DNA from: Macrothele yani
Lineage: Eukaryota > Arthropoda > Arachnida > Araneae > Macrothelidae
Assembly (NCBI GenBank): GCA_039090855.1
Contig: CM077001.1
Span: forward strand, 120,592,922-120,656,921
Direction: 5' to 3'
DNA length: 64,000 bases
The position numbers and the translations under genes are program-made. Positions 43,615 through 55,264 of this stretch are shown here, piece after piece. The notes beneath the pieces are model-generated. The model searched no databases, had not been told where the DNA came from, and worked only from the letters and a program-made list of their open reading frames with translations. How positions within the stretch are numbered: the first letter of the stretch is position 1; the number at the start of each line of letters is the position of its first letter.

Positions 43615-44848
43615 GATGCGTCTTTGGGTTCGAATAGCACTGTACTTTGAATTTTCGCCGGTCAAAAGAGTTCTTATTTACTCCTGGGCGTTCCTCTTTT
43701 TCATATTAATAACAAAAACGGAAATCTCTACGATTTTCACTGACTCAGCTCCAGTATGAAAGAAAACAGCTTACGGCGCCAATTCAAGTATTCGCCCATT
43801 GGATTTCACAGATCTAACTTCAAAACAAACTGACTGATTATTCGTTTGACGTCCACGTCTCAATAGGCTCGTCGAATGTGACTTTCGGCGAAGTATATAT
43901 ACCTCCCTCTTCCCTTCTCTTTCCTTTCACCTCCACACCATTCACATCTTTAGGTCTTTAGAAATATTGCACTTTGTAAAAGAGTACCACAACACTGGTT
44001 GCTTTCCTATCAGTAAGATCTGTTACTGATAAGGTTGGGAAAAAGTTTTTCGTCTGTGGCTGCTGCTATTAAAAAAGAAAAGACGCCTTTGAATAACTCT
44101 TTCCAAGGATGCCTTTAAGATGGCATTTTCTGTATATCTGGCGGGGGGAGGGGAGGTTTTGAATCACCGGACAAAAGAGGGGAATGAGGAAAATATAACA
44201 GAAGTGGGAGTTGAAGTCGGGAAAGGGGGTGATAGAGATTAGAGGCGTGCACGAGCTTAAAGCTAGGAAAATGTGCCATTATTAGCGCTGACGTTTTCTT
44301 ATCCATATTCATGCTCCCTGGCCGATTCTGCTGGCATAAACAAACATTATTTTGGGGATGCCATTGTGCACAGTCTGAAATGATTTGACTTAGCCCTTTG
44401 ACACCTTGAATTCCGTGGGGACAAAGAAAGACCAGTACTTTCTGCAGTGCGTGTGGTCTGTCTATACTAAACATTGACAGGTGATATCGAGATAAAATCG
44501 TCTCCTTAGAAACTTTTCTTGCCTTACTTGAGTTGTTGGAAACCGTAAACTTTTTCATGAAGTTCTCTTTCGATATAAGCTTGCTGAATTTGTTTGCAGA
44601 AACTCCTGAAGGGTAATGACAGCACGAACTGTTAATAGAAAGTAAATGCATTTCGTTTAGTACGACAGTTCTTCTCAGTGAAGTAGAGGGATTTGACATC
44701 TATATCAGCATATTTGTTGCAGGAAAATATCAGTCAGCATATAGGGTAAATGGGAAAGGATGCCGCGATATTTAAATTTTGAAGTATTGTTATAAAAATA
44801 TATATTTATATACGTATGAAATATATATATTATACGTTGATATACTCG
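43615..44848. other. Unannotated spacer with one 194-codon ORF
   Basis: The minus-strand ORF 44,115-44,699 is the longest in the window that no repeat explains. It shows no recognised domain and ends in a proline-rich stretch. Without splice or homology evidence I do not call it a gene. Confidence 0.3.
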
Positions 44849-44849
44849 T

Positions 44850-44890
44850 CTCTCTCTCTCTCTCTCTCTCTACATATATATATATATATA
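44850..44890. repeat. (CT)n then (TA)n microsatellites
   Basis: About ten CT units followed by about nine TA units abut the left TIR of the next Tc1 element. Confidence 0.9.
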
Positions 44891-45950
44891 CACTGAGTGG
44901 CCACTTTATTATGACCACCTGACAGTTTTAAGCAAATGAACTATGACTGCACGCTGTTGCCGCCAGAGGGCGAGGCTAGTACAGAAAGGGAAAGCTTAGT
45001 GCTTGCGACAGTAGTAGAAGGGATTTTTGGCTGACGAGATGGGTAAAAAAGCAATTTAACGGACTTTCAACGTGGAATGATTGTAGGAGCTCGGAGCCAT
45101 GGAGCGAGTATCACCGAAACCGCCGCATTCGTGAAATGTTCCAGAGCAGCTGTTGTTAAAGTGTTTAAAGACTGGACTGTCAGCCAAAAAACTGGGTCTC
45201 TACGTGCAACGTGTGGTCGTCATCGACTAGTGACTGCTCGGGCGGAACGGAGAATGTCCAGACTGGTAACAGACAAGAGAAGGTCAACAGTGCAGTAAAT
45301 TACAGACCATCTTAATCAAGGGTCCCCTCAAATGATTTCTGTACGCACTGTTCGCCGTACACTGCATCGGATGGGATATGGCAGCGGAAGGCCTGTTCGA
45401 ACACCTTTGCTGTCTGCAGTTAACAAGAGAAACCGTCTCCAGTTCACACAGGAGCACAAGGATTGGACAGTCGATAATTGGAAACAAATTATGCGGTCCG
45501 GTGAATCACGTTTTCAGTTGCACCATGCCGATGGCCGAGTGAGAATTTGGCGGAAACAGCACGAAAGCATGGACCCCAAATGCATTGCTACAACCCTTCA
45601 AGCTGGTGGAGGCAACGTTAGGGTTTGGGGAATGTTTTCCTGGCATGTTTTTTGGTTTCAGGAACATGCCGATGAGTTTACTTTGCTTAGGTGGCCCCCA
45701 CAATATCCAGATCTCAACCCCATTGAGAATTTGTGGGATGAAGTTGAACGAGCCATCAGACAGATGGATCCACAACTCTGCAATCTCACACTCCTGGAAA
45801 GTGCTATTCATCAAGCATGGTCTCAGATTCCACAAACCACCTATCAACATCTCGTGGAGTCCATGCCACGAAGAATCGACCCATATTAAAGGCAAAAGGT
45901 GGCCGAACGAAGTACTGAGGGGGTGGTCATAATAAAGTGGCCACTCAGCG
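44891..45950 (+). mobile_element. Tc1-like element, internally deleted
   Basis: Left TIR CACTGAGTGGCCACTTTATT (44,891) mirrors the right (ending 45,950, CGCTGAGTGGCC inverted). TA lies at 44,889-44,890 and 45,951-45,952. At 1060 bp it is shorter than the other Tc1 elements here because of a deletion within the transposase. Confidence 0.9.
45039..45889 (+). pseudogene. Tc1-like transposase with internal deletion
   Basis: HTH region: MIVGARSHGASITETAAFVK. A TAA at 45,296-45,298 interrupts it. The middle has SVRTVRRTLHRMGYG and RSGESRF (first catalytic D is G), then GRVRIWRKQHESMDPKC and VRVWGMFSW. The part with the second catalytic D is deleted (about 45,660-45,685), joining directly to WPPQYPDLNPIENLWDEVER. 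The C-terminus TTYQHLVESMPRRI is complete. It is related to the outer Tc1 at 25-27 kb (shared WRKQHE and TIR pattern). Confidence 0.85.
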
Positions 45951-45954
45951 TATA

Positions 45955-47690
45955 TATGTATATGTATATATATATACTTAAGAGCAAAACTGAAGACTAA
46001 GGAAAAAATTTTAGAATTTAAAACAAAGGGTGCAAAATAACCTGAAAATCAAAACGCGCAACGCAGCAGTTTTGAAAATTCAGAATTCACATTCTATAAA
46101 GAAGATACCTAAGCAAAAAAATACATATATAATTTTGACTCACACCTAGTACAACATAGAAAAGGTTATGTATCTACCTGTGTGAGTAAAAGGAGAAAAG
46201 ATAAAAAAATAAAATAAAACAACTGAATGTAGAAGCTGTCGAGAATACTGAGCCTTGGCTTTATCAAGGACCAGCAAAAACTCTGCATTTTCTCACTTCC
46301 ACAAAGACCTAGTTGGAAATGGGTTTCTGCAAGGCCATAGATGCAAGTAACATTCCTACCTAAAATAGTTTAAAAAATATATATATAAGTCATGTCCTCC
46401 GTAGAGTTGCATGACCTAGCACTAGTTAACAATTTCGCTTGCATCCATTAACCTTCCTGGCCCGACCCATGCTCTTCATCTGTTACTATTAAACAGAGAG
46501 AAGAAGATTAAAGAGAACTCAAGCTGTGAGAGTGACATAATAATTAGAAATGATTTTCAGCCATAACGAAATTCCAAGTTCGTTTGAGAGAGAATTTAAA
46601 CCTGAAAAACAATGCAAAAGAAATCCAAATTTTACATTGCAATTAAAAAAGGAAATGTTAATTTATAACGAACAGATTTTTGAAAGAAAACTTGAGTCTA
46701 AAACCCCCACTCTACAACTTATGACAGCACGAAAACGAGAATAAGTTAAAGATAATAATTAACTAAAGAAAACTTTGTGAAAGTTATATACCTTAAACAG
46801 TTAGTTGCAATATGTACAAAGTATTTCAGCAGTGCTTTAAGTGCATAATTAATTAGTTATTAAGAACTTAACTACTTTGAAAAAACAGCGCATAGACAGC
46901 GCATAGAAAAGGAACAAGCTTAGCCATCTTCTGTTCCTAGGTACCCCAAAAAACGCTCAAAGTTACAAAGAAAAGAAAGAGTTAAAACCCGCAAAAATGT
47001 TAACAGACAAACCAATGCCTAAAAGCTGAAAAGCTAAAAAACGACAGGGAAAAAGTACATGAAGTACAAACATTGAACTTATAAAACCTAGAACCCAAAA
47101 ACAAGGAAGAGAGCTTACCTCTTGTGTGACAAAAACTTTTCTCCTCACAAGAGAAGAACATGGCTGACCTCTTCCGCCACTCCCTAGACGCTGGGGGCAG
47201 TGAGGGTGGGGCTGATGGCCTCCTCATACAGCAAGAAACCAACGCGCGGAGATTTTAACCAGAGAAAAAAATATATAAACTTAAGACTGTGGATCTGTAT
47301 GATCAGAAAGAGCAGAATTAACTCTCCAGAATACATGAGAAATATTATAAAATACACGAGCAGTTTATTTAATAATCTTTGCATGTATTAAATCACCTTA
47401 GTGAGCTTCTATAGATTAATCAGAATCTTATTAATTTTAATGTTGGTTTTACTATTTTTAGTATAGCTATCCTAGTGATGAATAACTAGTTTTCTTTTTT
47501 ATTTGTTTTTATTTTCTTTTATAAACAGATTTTTAAGCTTTTTTTGTGATTTTGTTTATATTATTTAATTTTTTGTTTTAATAGGACCGTCATATCCATA
47601 GCACTAAGGTTCCTTTAGGTAGTTAATAGGCATCCTCTAGCCAACTTCCTTACGGCTTTGATTGGTCAGAATCATATTATTAACTGTGTA
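45955..47690. other. Unannotated AT-rich spacer
   Basis: No gene or element end is supported. Part may belong to the 3' side of the Penelope-like fragment to the right. Confidence 0.35.
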
Positions 47691-47695
47691 GAAAA

Positions 47696-48676
47696 TTAAA
47701 GCAGATCTGCCAACCTTACTCTATTATTCAGAATAATTTTTCTTAAAGTTCTTTTGATGAAAGAAGAAGGAATTTCGTTCTCTAGAAAACTTTCTAATAG
47801 TATATTAATGTGGTAATTGAAGTCCAAATTGTTGCTGCAAATTCTTGAAATTCTTAGGACCTGAGAAATTAGTACATTCTCAATTACTTTGGTTGAAATG
47901 TTATTATTCCAGTGTAGATATTTAATTACTTTGAAAGGAAAATTAACTCTTTTATCAAAGAGGCTAATAGATGGGTTACCTCTGTTGAGCTTAATGCTTA
48001 AGTCTAGGAACTCAAGTTCCTGATTACTGTGGTTGGTTTTACATAAGTTAAGAGAGCTAGGATAAATATTATCAAAATCACTCTCTATAACTTCTGAATT
48101 ATTGATACACAGCAGATCATCAATATATCTAAAAGTGTAAAGGTAGTTATCTGAGCAGGTGGGGTGATTTTTAATGAATTTATATTCCTTAAAGAACAGG
48201 AATAGATTAGCGATATTCGTGGACGTTGATGTTCCCATTGGAATACCGTTCACTTGCTTATAGAGAGTATTATTATATAAGATATGGTTATTTTTTATGC
48301 AGCAATTGAGATAAGAGTTCCAAGTTCCTACATCAACAAATTGGTTAAGTTTAAATTCTGCATACAGCTCTTTAAAGGTAGTGATTATATCTGATAGAGG
48401 CAGATTAGTATATAGGTTTTCAAAATCATAACTATTAATATCTAGGGGACAAACTTTGAGTATAGTAGAAATTACTTCTGCATTATTATTAATTATCCAA
48501 AAATCTCTGTACATCAAGTTAGAACAGTTTCTAATGTGTTTCAAAACCTTCTTTAAGACATCTTCAAAAGCAAGATCTATTTTCTTTTTATGACTCCTTA
48601 CTCCACTAGCTATGAACCTGAACTTCACAGGATCCTTATGAAACTTAACCGTTACAAAAAGAAATGGAAATTCAGG

Positions 48677-48690
<14 letters not shown>
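47696..48690 (-). pseudogene. Penelope-like reverse transcriptase fragment
   Basis: On minus, after the TA microsatellite, the ORF reads VKFHKDPVKFRFIASG, YDFENLYTNLPLSD (motif A), VNGIPMGTSTSTNIANLFLF (motif B-like) and FRYIDDLLCINN (catalytic YIDD). It continues ELEFLDLSIKLNRG, DKRVNFPFKVIKYLHW and a C-terminal tail to a stop at 47,696. The order and the IPMGT/RYIDD signatures fit the Penelope-like group better than RTE, LTR or DIRS elements. The 5' part is missing and the frame runs upstream only into YIYIYI from (TA)n. No GIY-YIG endonuclease was seen. Confidence 0.65.

Positions 48691-48741
<51 letters not shown>
48681..48741. repeat. (TA)n microsatellite
   Basis: About 30 TA units sit exactly between the Penelope-like RT fragment and the 5' leader of RTE copy 2. 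Confidence 0.95.
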
Positions 48742-48744
<3 letters not shown>

Positions 48745-48746
<2 letters not shown>

Positions 48747-51700
48747 TCGGGATGCAAGGTCAGGTGATACGTAACATCACAACCTCTCCTTGACAAATGT
48801 CAACCCCGCTTTCTCGTGGTGCATCCTGTTCCCACTAAAGGGGCTCTGACGACCGCCAATAGCGGTATAACTATACCATCGGGATTAGAGGAAATTCTAT
48901 CCCACACTCACCAACCCGCTTGGCCAGCGTGGTAAGTTATGGCCAAACTCCTCCAAAATGATTCCACAACTTAAATCTTGGCCGTCAGTCTCCGGCAGCT
49001 GGAATGTACCTGGCCAAGGCAGCGGCCAGTGCGACATGAAGGCAGAATGTGCTAAAAATCCCCGGAAGACTGGACTAGCCTGCCATCTGATGCTGACCTT
49101 GGCTACGTATAATGGACGCTCCCTATCTTCTGATTCAAGGCTTCTTGAATTGGAAGAGGAACTACAAAGGATCAAGTGGTACATCGTGGGGCTAAGTGAG
49201 GTAAGGAGAAAAGGAGAAGATCTCATCGAATTGAAAAGTGGACATCTCTTCTACTATCGTGGGACAGATACTGGCAGAACTAGTGGTGTTGGATTTATAA
49301 TAAACAAGAAATGAAGGATAAAGTTGTAGAAGTTGAAAGTTCCTCTGACAGAGCTGCACGACTTGTTATCCAACTCTCGAAAAGATACCAGACTCAGATT
49401 ATTCAAACTTATGCACCCACCACAAGTCATCCTGAAGAAGAAATTGAAGAATTTTATGAGGAAAATTGTTATCTAATTAATAAAGGTAAGCAGCACTTGA
49501 AAATAATTATGGGAGATTTCAATGCAAAAATAAGGCAACGGCAACAGAATAAAACTTCAGTAGGTAAATTCGGTCACTGCAACAGAAACCAGCGTGGAAA
49601 TACTCTCGTTGAGTTTGCAGAGGCTTGAACTCCTTCTTCAAGAAAAAGCCACACAGGAAATGGACATGGAGACATCCAAATGGGACGACGAGTGAAATTG
49701 ATTTTATTATGTGTAACAAAAAATTCGTCATAGAAGACTGCAGTGTGCTAAACAAGTTCAACACAGGTACTGACCATAGATTGGTGAGATGTAAGATGCA
49801 CCTCAACACTAAACTTGAACGTGGCAAGCTCATAAGACAAACAAAATGTATTGACATAACCAACCTTAAAAAACACCATAATACCTTCAAGTTGGAACTG
49901 AAGAACAGGTTCTCTGCTTTAGAAGGCCTAACATCGGAAGAAGTGGACATCTCTGAAGTTAACAGAAAAGTAACCAAAGCTCTTATGGAAACAGCAACAA
50001 AATTAGCTGGGTCTATATAAGAACAAGTTGCATGTAAACAAATTATCAGGAAAAACGAAAATGTTGATGCAAAAAGGAAGAGAGATGAGGACAACTAAAG
50101 AAGATGTGACTTCCAAAGTGGAATATATAGAGCTATGCAAGACAGTAAGAAAAAGTATCACTGAAGACGTAAGAAAATTCAACTGTGAACTAGTGAGGAA
50201 AGCAATTGAAAACAACCAAAGCCTAAAGACAGCAAAGGGACATCTCAGTAAGGGAAGAAAACAGATTATGGCACTGAGAAAAGAAGATGGTTCTGTAACA
50301 AGAAAGAGAGGCGAAATTTTGTCAAGAGTGAAAGATTTCTACTCCAAATTATATGAAAGGGATGATACATGCACTCCAGACATCATGAAAGATACCAGTA
50401 CCAGAGTTCCTCCAGTCCTTCCAGCAGAAGTTGCACATGCAATCAAGAACATGAAGCGGGGAAAAGCTCCAGGAGAAGATGGAATTGCTGTAGACATCAT
50501 ACAAGAAGCAAGTGGAGAAATCGAAACAGTACTCGCCCAAATTTTCACTCGATGCCTTAATGAAGGAAAGATTCCTGAGGATTGGAACACCGCTACAATG
50601 ATCCTGCTACATAAGAAAGGTGACATTGAGGATCTCGGAAACTACAGACCTATCAGCCTCCTATCAGTAGTTTATAAAATCTTCACTAAAGTTCTTTCAC
50701 ACCGCTTGAAGGTAACACTGGAGTTGGCTCAACCGAGAGAACAAGCTGGATTCAGGAGTGGCTACAGCACAATAGATCATATCCACGTACTGAGAGAACT
50801 AATTGAAAGAGCGAGGGAATATGAACTTCCATTGTGCATGGCTTTTATCGATTATGAAAAAGCCTTTGATTCAGTGAAACCATCAGCAGTTACAATGGCT
50901 CTGAAAACCTGCGGTATTGAAGATGCATCCATTAATATTATTAATAACATCTATGAAAATGCAAGTGCAAAGATTCGGCTGTTTGAAAATACAACACACG
51001 TAAAAATTGGAAAGGGAGTGAGACAAGGTGACACCATATCTCCGAAGCTCTTTAATGCCACATTGGAGGGTGTTTTTCAGTCGCTGAGCTGGGAAAACAA
51101 GGGAATAAAGATAAATGGAGATTATCTAACCACCTTCGTTTTGCTGATGACGTAGTCATTTTTGCAACTACCCCATCAGAGCTGCAGAGTATGATCCAGG
51201 AACTTGCTGACAAGAGTAAAGAAGTGGGATTAAAAATGAACTTTCAGAAGACAAAAGTGATGTTCAATGCTTTTACACAAAATGAAGATTTATCGATTGA
51301 TGGAGAAAAGCTGGAGATAACAGACACATACGTTTATCTTGGACAGCAGATATCAAGTGAGGGTCATATTGATGAAGAAATTAATCGGCGTACAAAACTT
51401 GCCTGGAGAGCTTTTGGAAGAAACAGCATAATTTTCAAGAGCAATATGCCATTATGTCTTAAAAGAAAAGTGTTTGATCAATGCATCCTTCCAGTGCTTA
51501 CGTATGGTGCAGAGACGTGGACCTTAACTAAAAGAGACATACAAAGGCTGTAGACAACTCAAAGCAGCATGGAGAGGTGCATACTTGGTGTAACCAGGAG
51601 AGATAAGAAGAGGAACTCGTGGATCCGAAAAATGACAAGAGTGGAAGACATCATGATCAGAGTTAAATCCCTGAAATGGCAATGGGCTGGACATACTGCC

Positions 51701-51923
51701 AGAAGGACAGATCATCGATGGACAGCCGAAATTTTAGATTGGATTCCAAGGGACAGGAAAAGACCCAGAAGAAGACCACATGGGAGATGGGTGGATGAAA
51801 TTCGAAAGTATGCTGGGGTGACATGGAGAAGACTGGCACAAGACAGACCGTTGTGGAGGAAATTTGGGGAGACCTTCGTCCAGCAGTGGATTGATAATGG
51901 TTGACAATGATGATGATGATATA
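48745..51923 (+). mobile_element. BovB-like RTE retrotransposon, copy 2
   Basis: A plus-strand copy runs from a 5' leader (from about 48,745) to the ATGATG tail at 51,905-51,923. Its leader includes CACTCACCAACCCGCTTGGC, also present at the 5' end of the 12.9-kb copy, and it extends about 150 bp further 5' than that copy. Both flanks are TA-rich. Confidence 0.88.
48958..51904 (+). pseudogene. RTE endonuclease/reverse transcriptase, five lesions
   Basis: Aligned by eye to the 9.9-12.9 kb copy, the lesions are: a 1-bp deletion near 49,310 giving TGA; a deletion of about 20 bp near 49,620 removing the EGFFILN region; a 4-bp TATA insertion near 50,012 giving TAA; a 1-bp deletion near 51,131 that destroys the FADD box frame; and CAG to TAG at 51,551-51,553. 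Endonuclease motifs (GLSEVR, GDFNAK, TDHRLV) and RT motifs (NYRPISLLSVVYK, GVRQGDTISPKLF) remain readable. Confidence 0.9.
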
Positions 51924-51927
51924 TAAA

Positions 51928-52625
51928 GTTCATACGTCTTTCAAGGGACCGCTCATAAAAAACGTATAACTGAGAACGATGTATAACTGAAATTAAAATC
52001 TAAAATGCGAAGCGAAATTCTTTACTACATACGTGTAATATGTACAGTACTACGATAGTACCTGTTACGTATAATGAAAATATATTTTGTTATGTATTAA
52101 ATATTTACACTAATTACGTTATTTATACAGTATGTTGAAGAAACGTTTTAAAGTTTTATTTTAAAAAATCAAATTGTACTAAAATTACATATATGTATCA
52201 TACAACTAAGAAAAATTCATATCTTTATTTCAGTACCGCATCTTGATTAAATATGTTAACTTTCTTTCAAACAAGAAAATCTGCTAGATCACATCGACCG
52301 TTGATAAGCACTTTTAAATTCATTTGAAAAAGTCTTTTAGTGACGTTTGCCTGGTTGTTTGATTTTTGCGTTTTAAGGAGAGTACTATGAATTGAATTAA
52401 ATTCTCCAAACGTTTTCTCACTGGTGTTGGCAAGAAAAACAAAGAAATTTCTCAGTGTATCAATACTATGCATTGCATCTTGAAAGAACGGTCGAACAGG
52501 TTCTTCACTTTTTTCATGACTGCTGCTGCAATGTTCATTCTCCAAATTAGCGTCTGTTAATTCTTCTACTGTGCACAGTTTTGAAGTGATCATATCAGCA
52601 TCGCAATTTACATACTTCTTGAAGG
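51928..52625 (-). pseudogene. Probable pogo/Tigger transposase C-terminal relic
   Basis: The minus frame from 52,617 reads FKKYVNCDADMITSKLCTVE and ELTDANLE, then AMHSIDTLRNFFVFLANTSE. This resembles the acidic, TDEE-containing C-terminal tail of pogo-type transposases. AACGTATAACTGAGAACGATG at about 51,957 resembles a pogo-type terminus. The catalytic domain is absent. The hAT relic begins exactly where this frame is cut. Confidence 0.45.
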
Positions 52626-53330
52626 CAGGGGCGGATTTAGATATCGGAGAGCCCGGGGCACTTCAGTTTCAGGGTGCCCCTGGAATTCGGAAATTAAAAT
52701 AAACAGCAGAAAGGAGAATCCACCAATTTGCACATCACAACCAATATGCTGCTTGTAATTGGAACTGACAAGTTATACATACATAGGAGGGTACATTATA
52801 CAGGGAAACAGTCTGTCCAATACTTACAGAAAGTCTTTATTTCTGCACTTGACATCTGAAAAGTCTTTAATGAATTCCTCAAACTCTATCATCTTAAGAA
52901 CACTGCTCTCTACATTCAGTAGGCACAGAACACTTAGTCTTTCATGAGTGACCGTGGTTCTCAAATAATTCTTAATCAGTGCCAGTTTGCTGAATTTTCT
53001 CTCTCCTGAACTAGTGGCCATCATGCTCAAATATATTCTAAGAGCTACATTAACACTCGGGAAGGTACCACAAAGCCCTTCATCATGGAGTAAAAACCAT
53101 CTGTTGAGAGTGAAACACGACCTGAGCTTAGCAAAGTCTGCAAACTGGGACAATTTCCTCTATGAACACATTACTGAAATCACGGGGGTAGCCAGTTATA
53201 AGTTTCTCAGCTTCAGTTCTTATCTCTGCATCAGGAGGATAACATAAGTTTACTATGACATTGAACCTGTTATACACTGATTGGTACGCTATCCTGCTGT
53301 GACAGCGCTCGCGACTGCGAGGCTGCACAT
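52626..53330 (-). pseudogene. hAT transposase C-terminal (dimerisation) fragment
   Basis: On minus, FPSVNVALRIYLSMMATSSG with GERKFSKLALIKNYLRTT and HERLSVLCLLNVES is the conserved hAT C-terminal dimerisation domain. The terminus CAGGGGCGGATTTAG begins at 52,626, as expected just 3' of the gene, and resembles the TIR of the element at 38,286. The other end and the catalytic N-terminal part are not in view. Confidence 0.8.
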
Positions 53331-53350
53331 CCGGGGGAAAACCAATTTCC

Positions 53351-53378
53351 GAATTTATTTATTTATTTATTTATTTTT
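53351..53378. repeat. (ATTT)n microsatellite
   Basis: About six to seven TTTA units. Confidence 0.9.
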
Positions 53379-53714
53379 AATTTGGCTAATAAATTTGGTG
53401 GGAGAAGTACGTTTTATCTATGATGATATATATATACTTAAGACCATAGCCGAAAATATAAGTATTTTCTTTTTTAAATTTGCCATTTGCCCATGTGGCA
53501 ATAGAGATTTCCAGAGCTGAACAAGCCCCAATTTCTGTCTCTCTCTCCCTTCGTAGTAGAGCGAGCCATGGTGGGATGAGCGTGTTGACTGGTAGCAGTA
53601 AACCCCTCCCCTCCATTGGGTTGTTAAGTAACGCTATGTACCCGCGTGTGCGATGCATGGCGTAAGGGGAGAAAGTAGCGCCGTTAGCGTCATTATCAAT
53701 GGATCGACATTGTA

Positions 53715-55262
53715 CTCTGGTGTGCAAAAATCAAAGACGAAGGGGAGAAATTAGCATAACAGCGGAACGAGCAGGCAGAACGGACCGAAAGACCACTCAG
53801 GAGATAGACTAGGGTCCCGTGCGGTAGGTAATGTGCATATATGCAGCATGATGCAGGGGGAGTGTCGGAAGGGTATAAAGCACACGGGTGGTGTACGCTC
53901 AGTAATTCGGTGAAAGCTACTGCGCGATGTACATCGGTTTGAACGACGTCGAGTTGCTGCCACCGTGTGATATGGCCAACAGGCAATCCAGTAGACACGT
54001 TTGGATGACTTTACCCGAGGTCGCGTCATTGGGAAGTTGGAAGAAGGACAAAGTGTGACTAGTGTGGCCGAGGAGTTCGGGATCGCTCACAGCATCGTTT
54101 CACGAGGTTGGAGAGCATTTCAAACGACAGGAACAGCTGTCCGAGAGTTTAGCAGTGGTAGTCCACCAGCAACCACGGCGGCGGACGACCGGTATATTGT
54201 CCTTTAGGCGAGAAGAGACAGACGGCAGACAGCGGGAGAAATCGCAAGACACATGCAACAGACAACTGGACGTCCGTTATCGCGTTTTACCGTGGCCAGA
54301 AGGCTGCACAAAGGTGGTCTTTTTGCACGACGACCAGTACGGTGTGTGCCATTAACGCCTGCTCACCGGAGACGGCGGTTTCTGTGGTGCCAGGAGCACA
54401 AGAACTGGACACATCAGCAATGGGGTCGAGTTCTCTTTACTGATGAGAGCCGATTTAGTCTGAGGAGCGATTCTGGACGTATACACATCTGGAGAGAGCA
54501 GGGAACACACAATCACACGTCCAACATCATCAAAAGGGATCGGTTTGGAGGTGACGGAGTTCTTGTTTGGGGCGGTATCATGCTTGGTAGCCGTACTGAC
54601 CTCCACATCTTCCAAGGAGGTTCAGTCACTGATGTCCGCTATTGTACCAAGGTTCTCCTGCTTCATTTGCGTCTCTTTAGAGGTGCTGTGGGTCCTGAGT
54701 TCCTCTTCATGGACGACAACGCTACACCTCATCGTACAGTAGCTGTCGCAGAGCTGTTGGATAGTGAAAATATTCAACGCATGGATTGGCCCGCAAGGTC
54801 TCCGGACCTAAATCCAATCGAACACGTGTGGGACCTTCTCGGGAGACACTTGGCAGCACGTCACCAGCCACCAACAGCGATTCCGCAGCAGCGATTGGCG
54901 CTACAAGAGGAATGGGCGGCGATGCCTCAACAGCTCCTTGACATCCTCGTCCTCAGCATGGACAGACGTTGTAAATCCTGCAACGCAGTCAGGGGTGATC
55001 ATATCCCCTACTAAAGACTGGATTTTTCTTAGCAGCCGCCTGTCACATGGACGTTTCTGTCTTCTGTCCAGTTGTGCTAGAAGTTACCTTTTCAATAAAG
55101 TGCCTTTGTATCCTTTGGATTCCTTGTTTGGACGGTTTTGCTCACTTGTCCCATATTCTTACATCTTGGGGATCTTATGGTATGATTTGAGTCGATGTGG
55201 AGCACTTCTGCACGACGTTACATTCGAAAAACCGTCTTGTCCTTAATTTTTGCACGCCAGTG
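53715..55262 (+). mobile_element. Tc1-like transposon, best preserved in window
   Basis: The left end CTCTGGTGTGCAAAAATCAA after TA (53,713-53,714) mirrors the right end TTAATTTTTGCACGCCAGTG (ending 55,262) before TA (55,263-55,264). The element is 1548 bp. Confidence 0.85.
54001..55014 (+). pseudogene. Tc1-like transposase, one nonsense codon
   Basis: The frame is continuous apart from TAG at 54,205-54,207. HTH: DDFTRGRVIGKLEEGQSVTS, then EFGIAHSIVSRGWRAFQ. The catalytic triad is complete: LFTDESRF, FMDDNATPHRT and RSPDLNPIEHVWD (DD34E type). The C-terminus ends NAVRGDHIPY and a TAA. The true start is unclear: the in-frame triplet at 53,992-53,994 is TAG, and an ATG at 53,974 is in another frame, suggesting a small indel near 54,000. 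All active-site residues are kept. Confidence 0.88.
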
Positions 55263-55264
55263 TA

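Noticed and set aside
44115..44699. 194-codon minus-strand ORF as a protein-coding gene
   Set aside because: No domain, signal or splice context was recognised, and an isolated ORF of this size can arise by chance over 64 kb.
48590..48793. YIYIYI-containing ORFs on both strands as membrane proteins
   Set aside because: They are translations of a (TA)n microsatellite.
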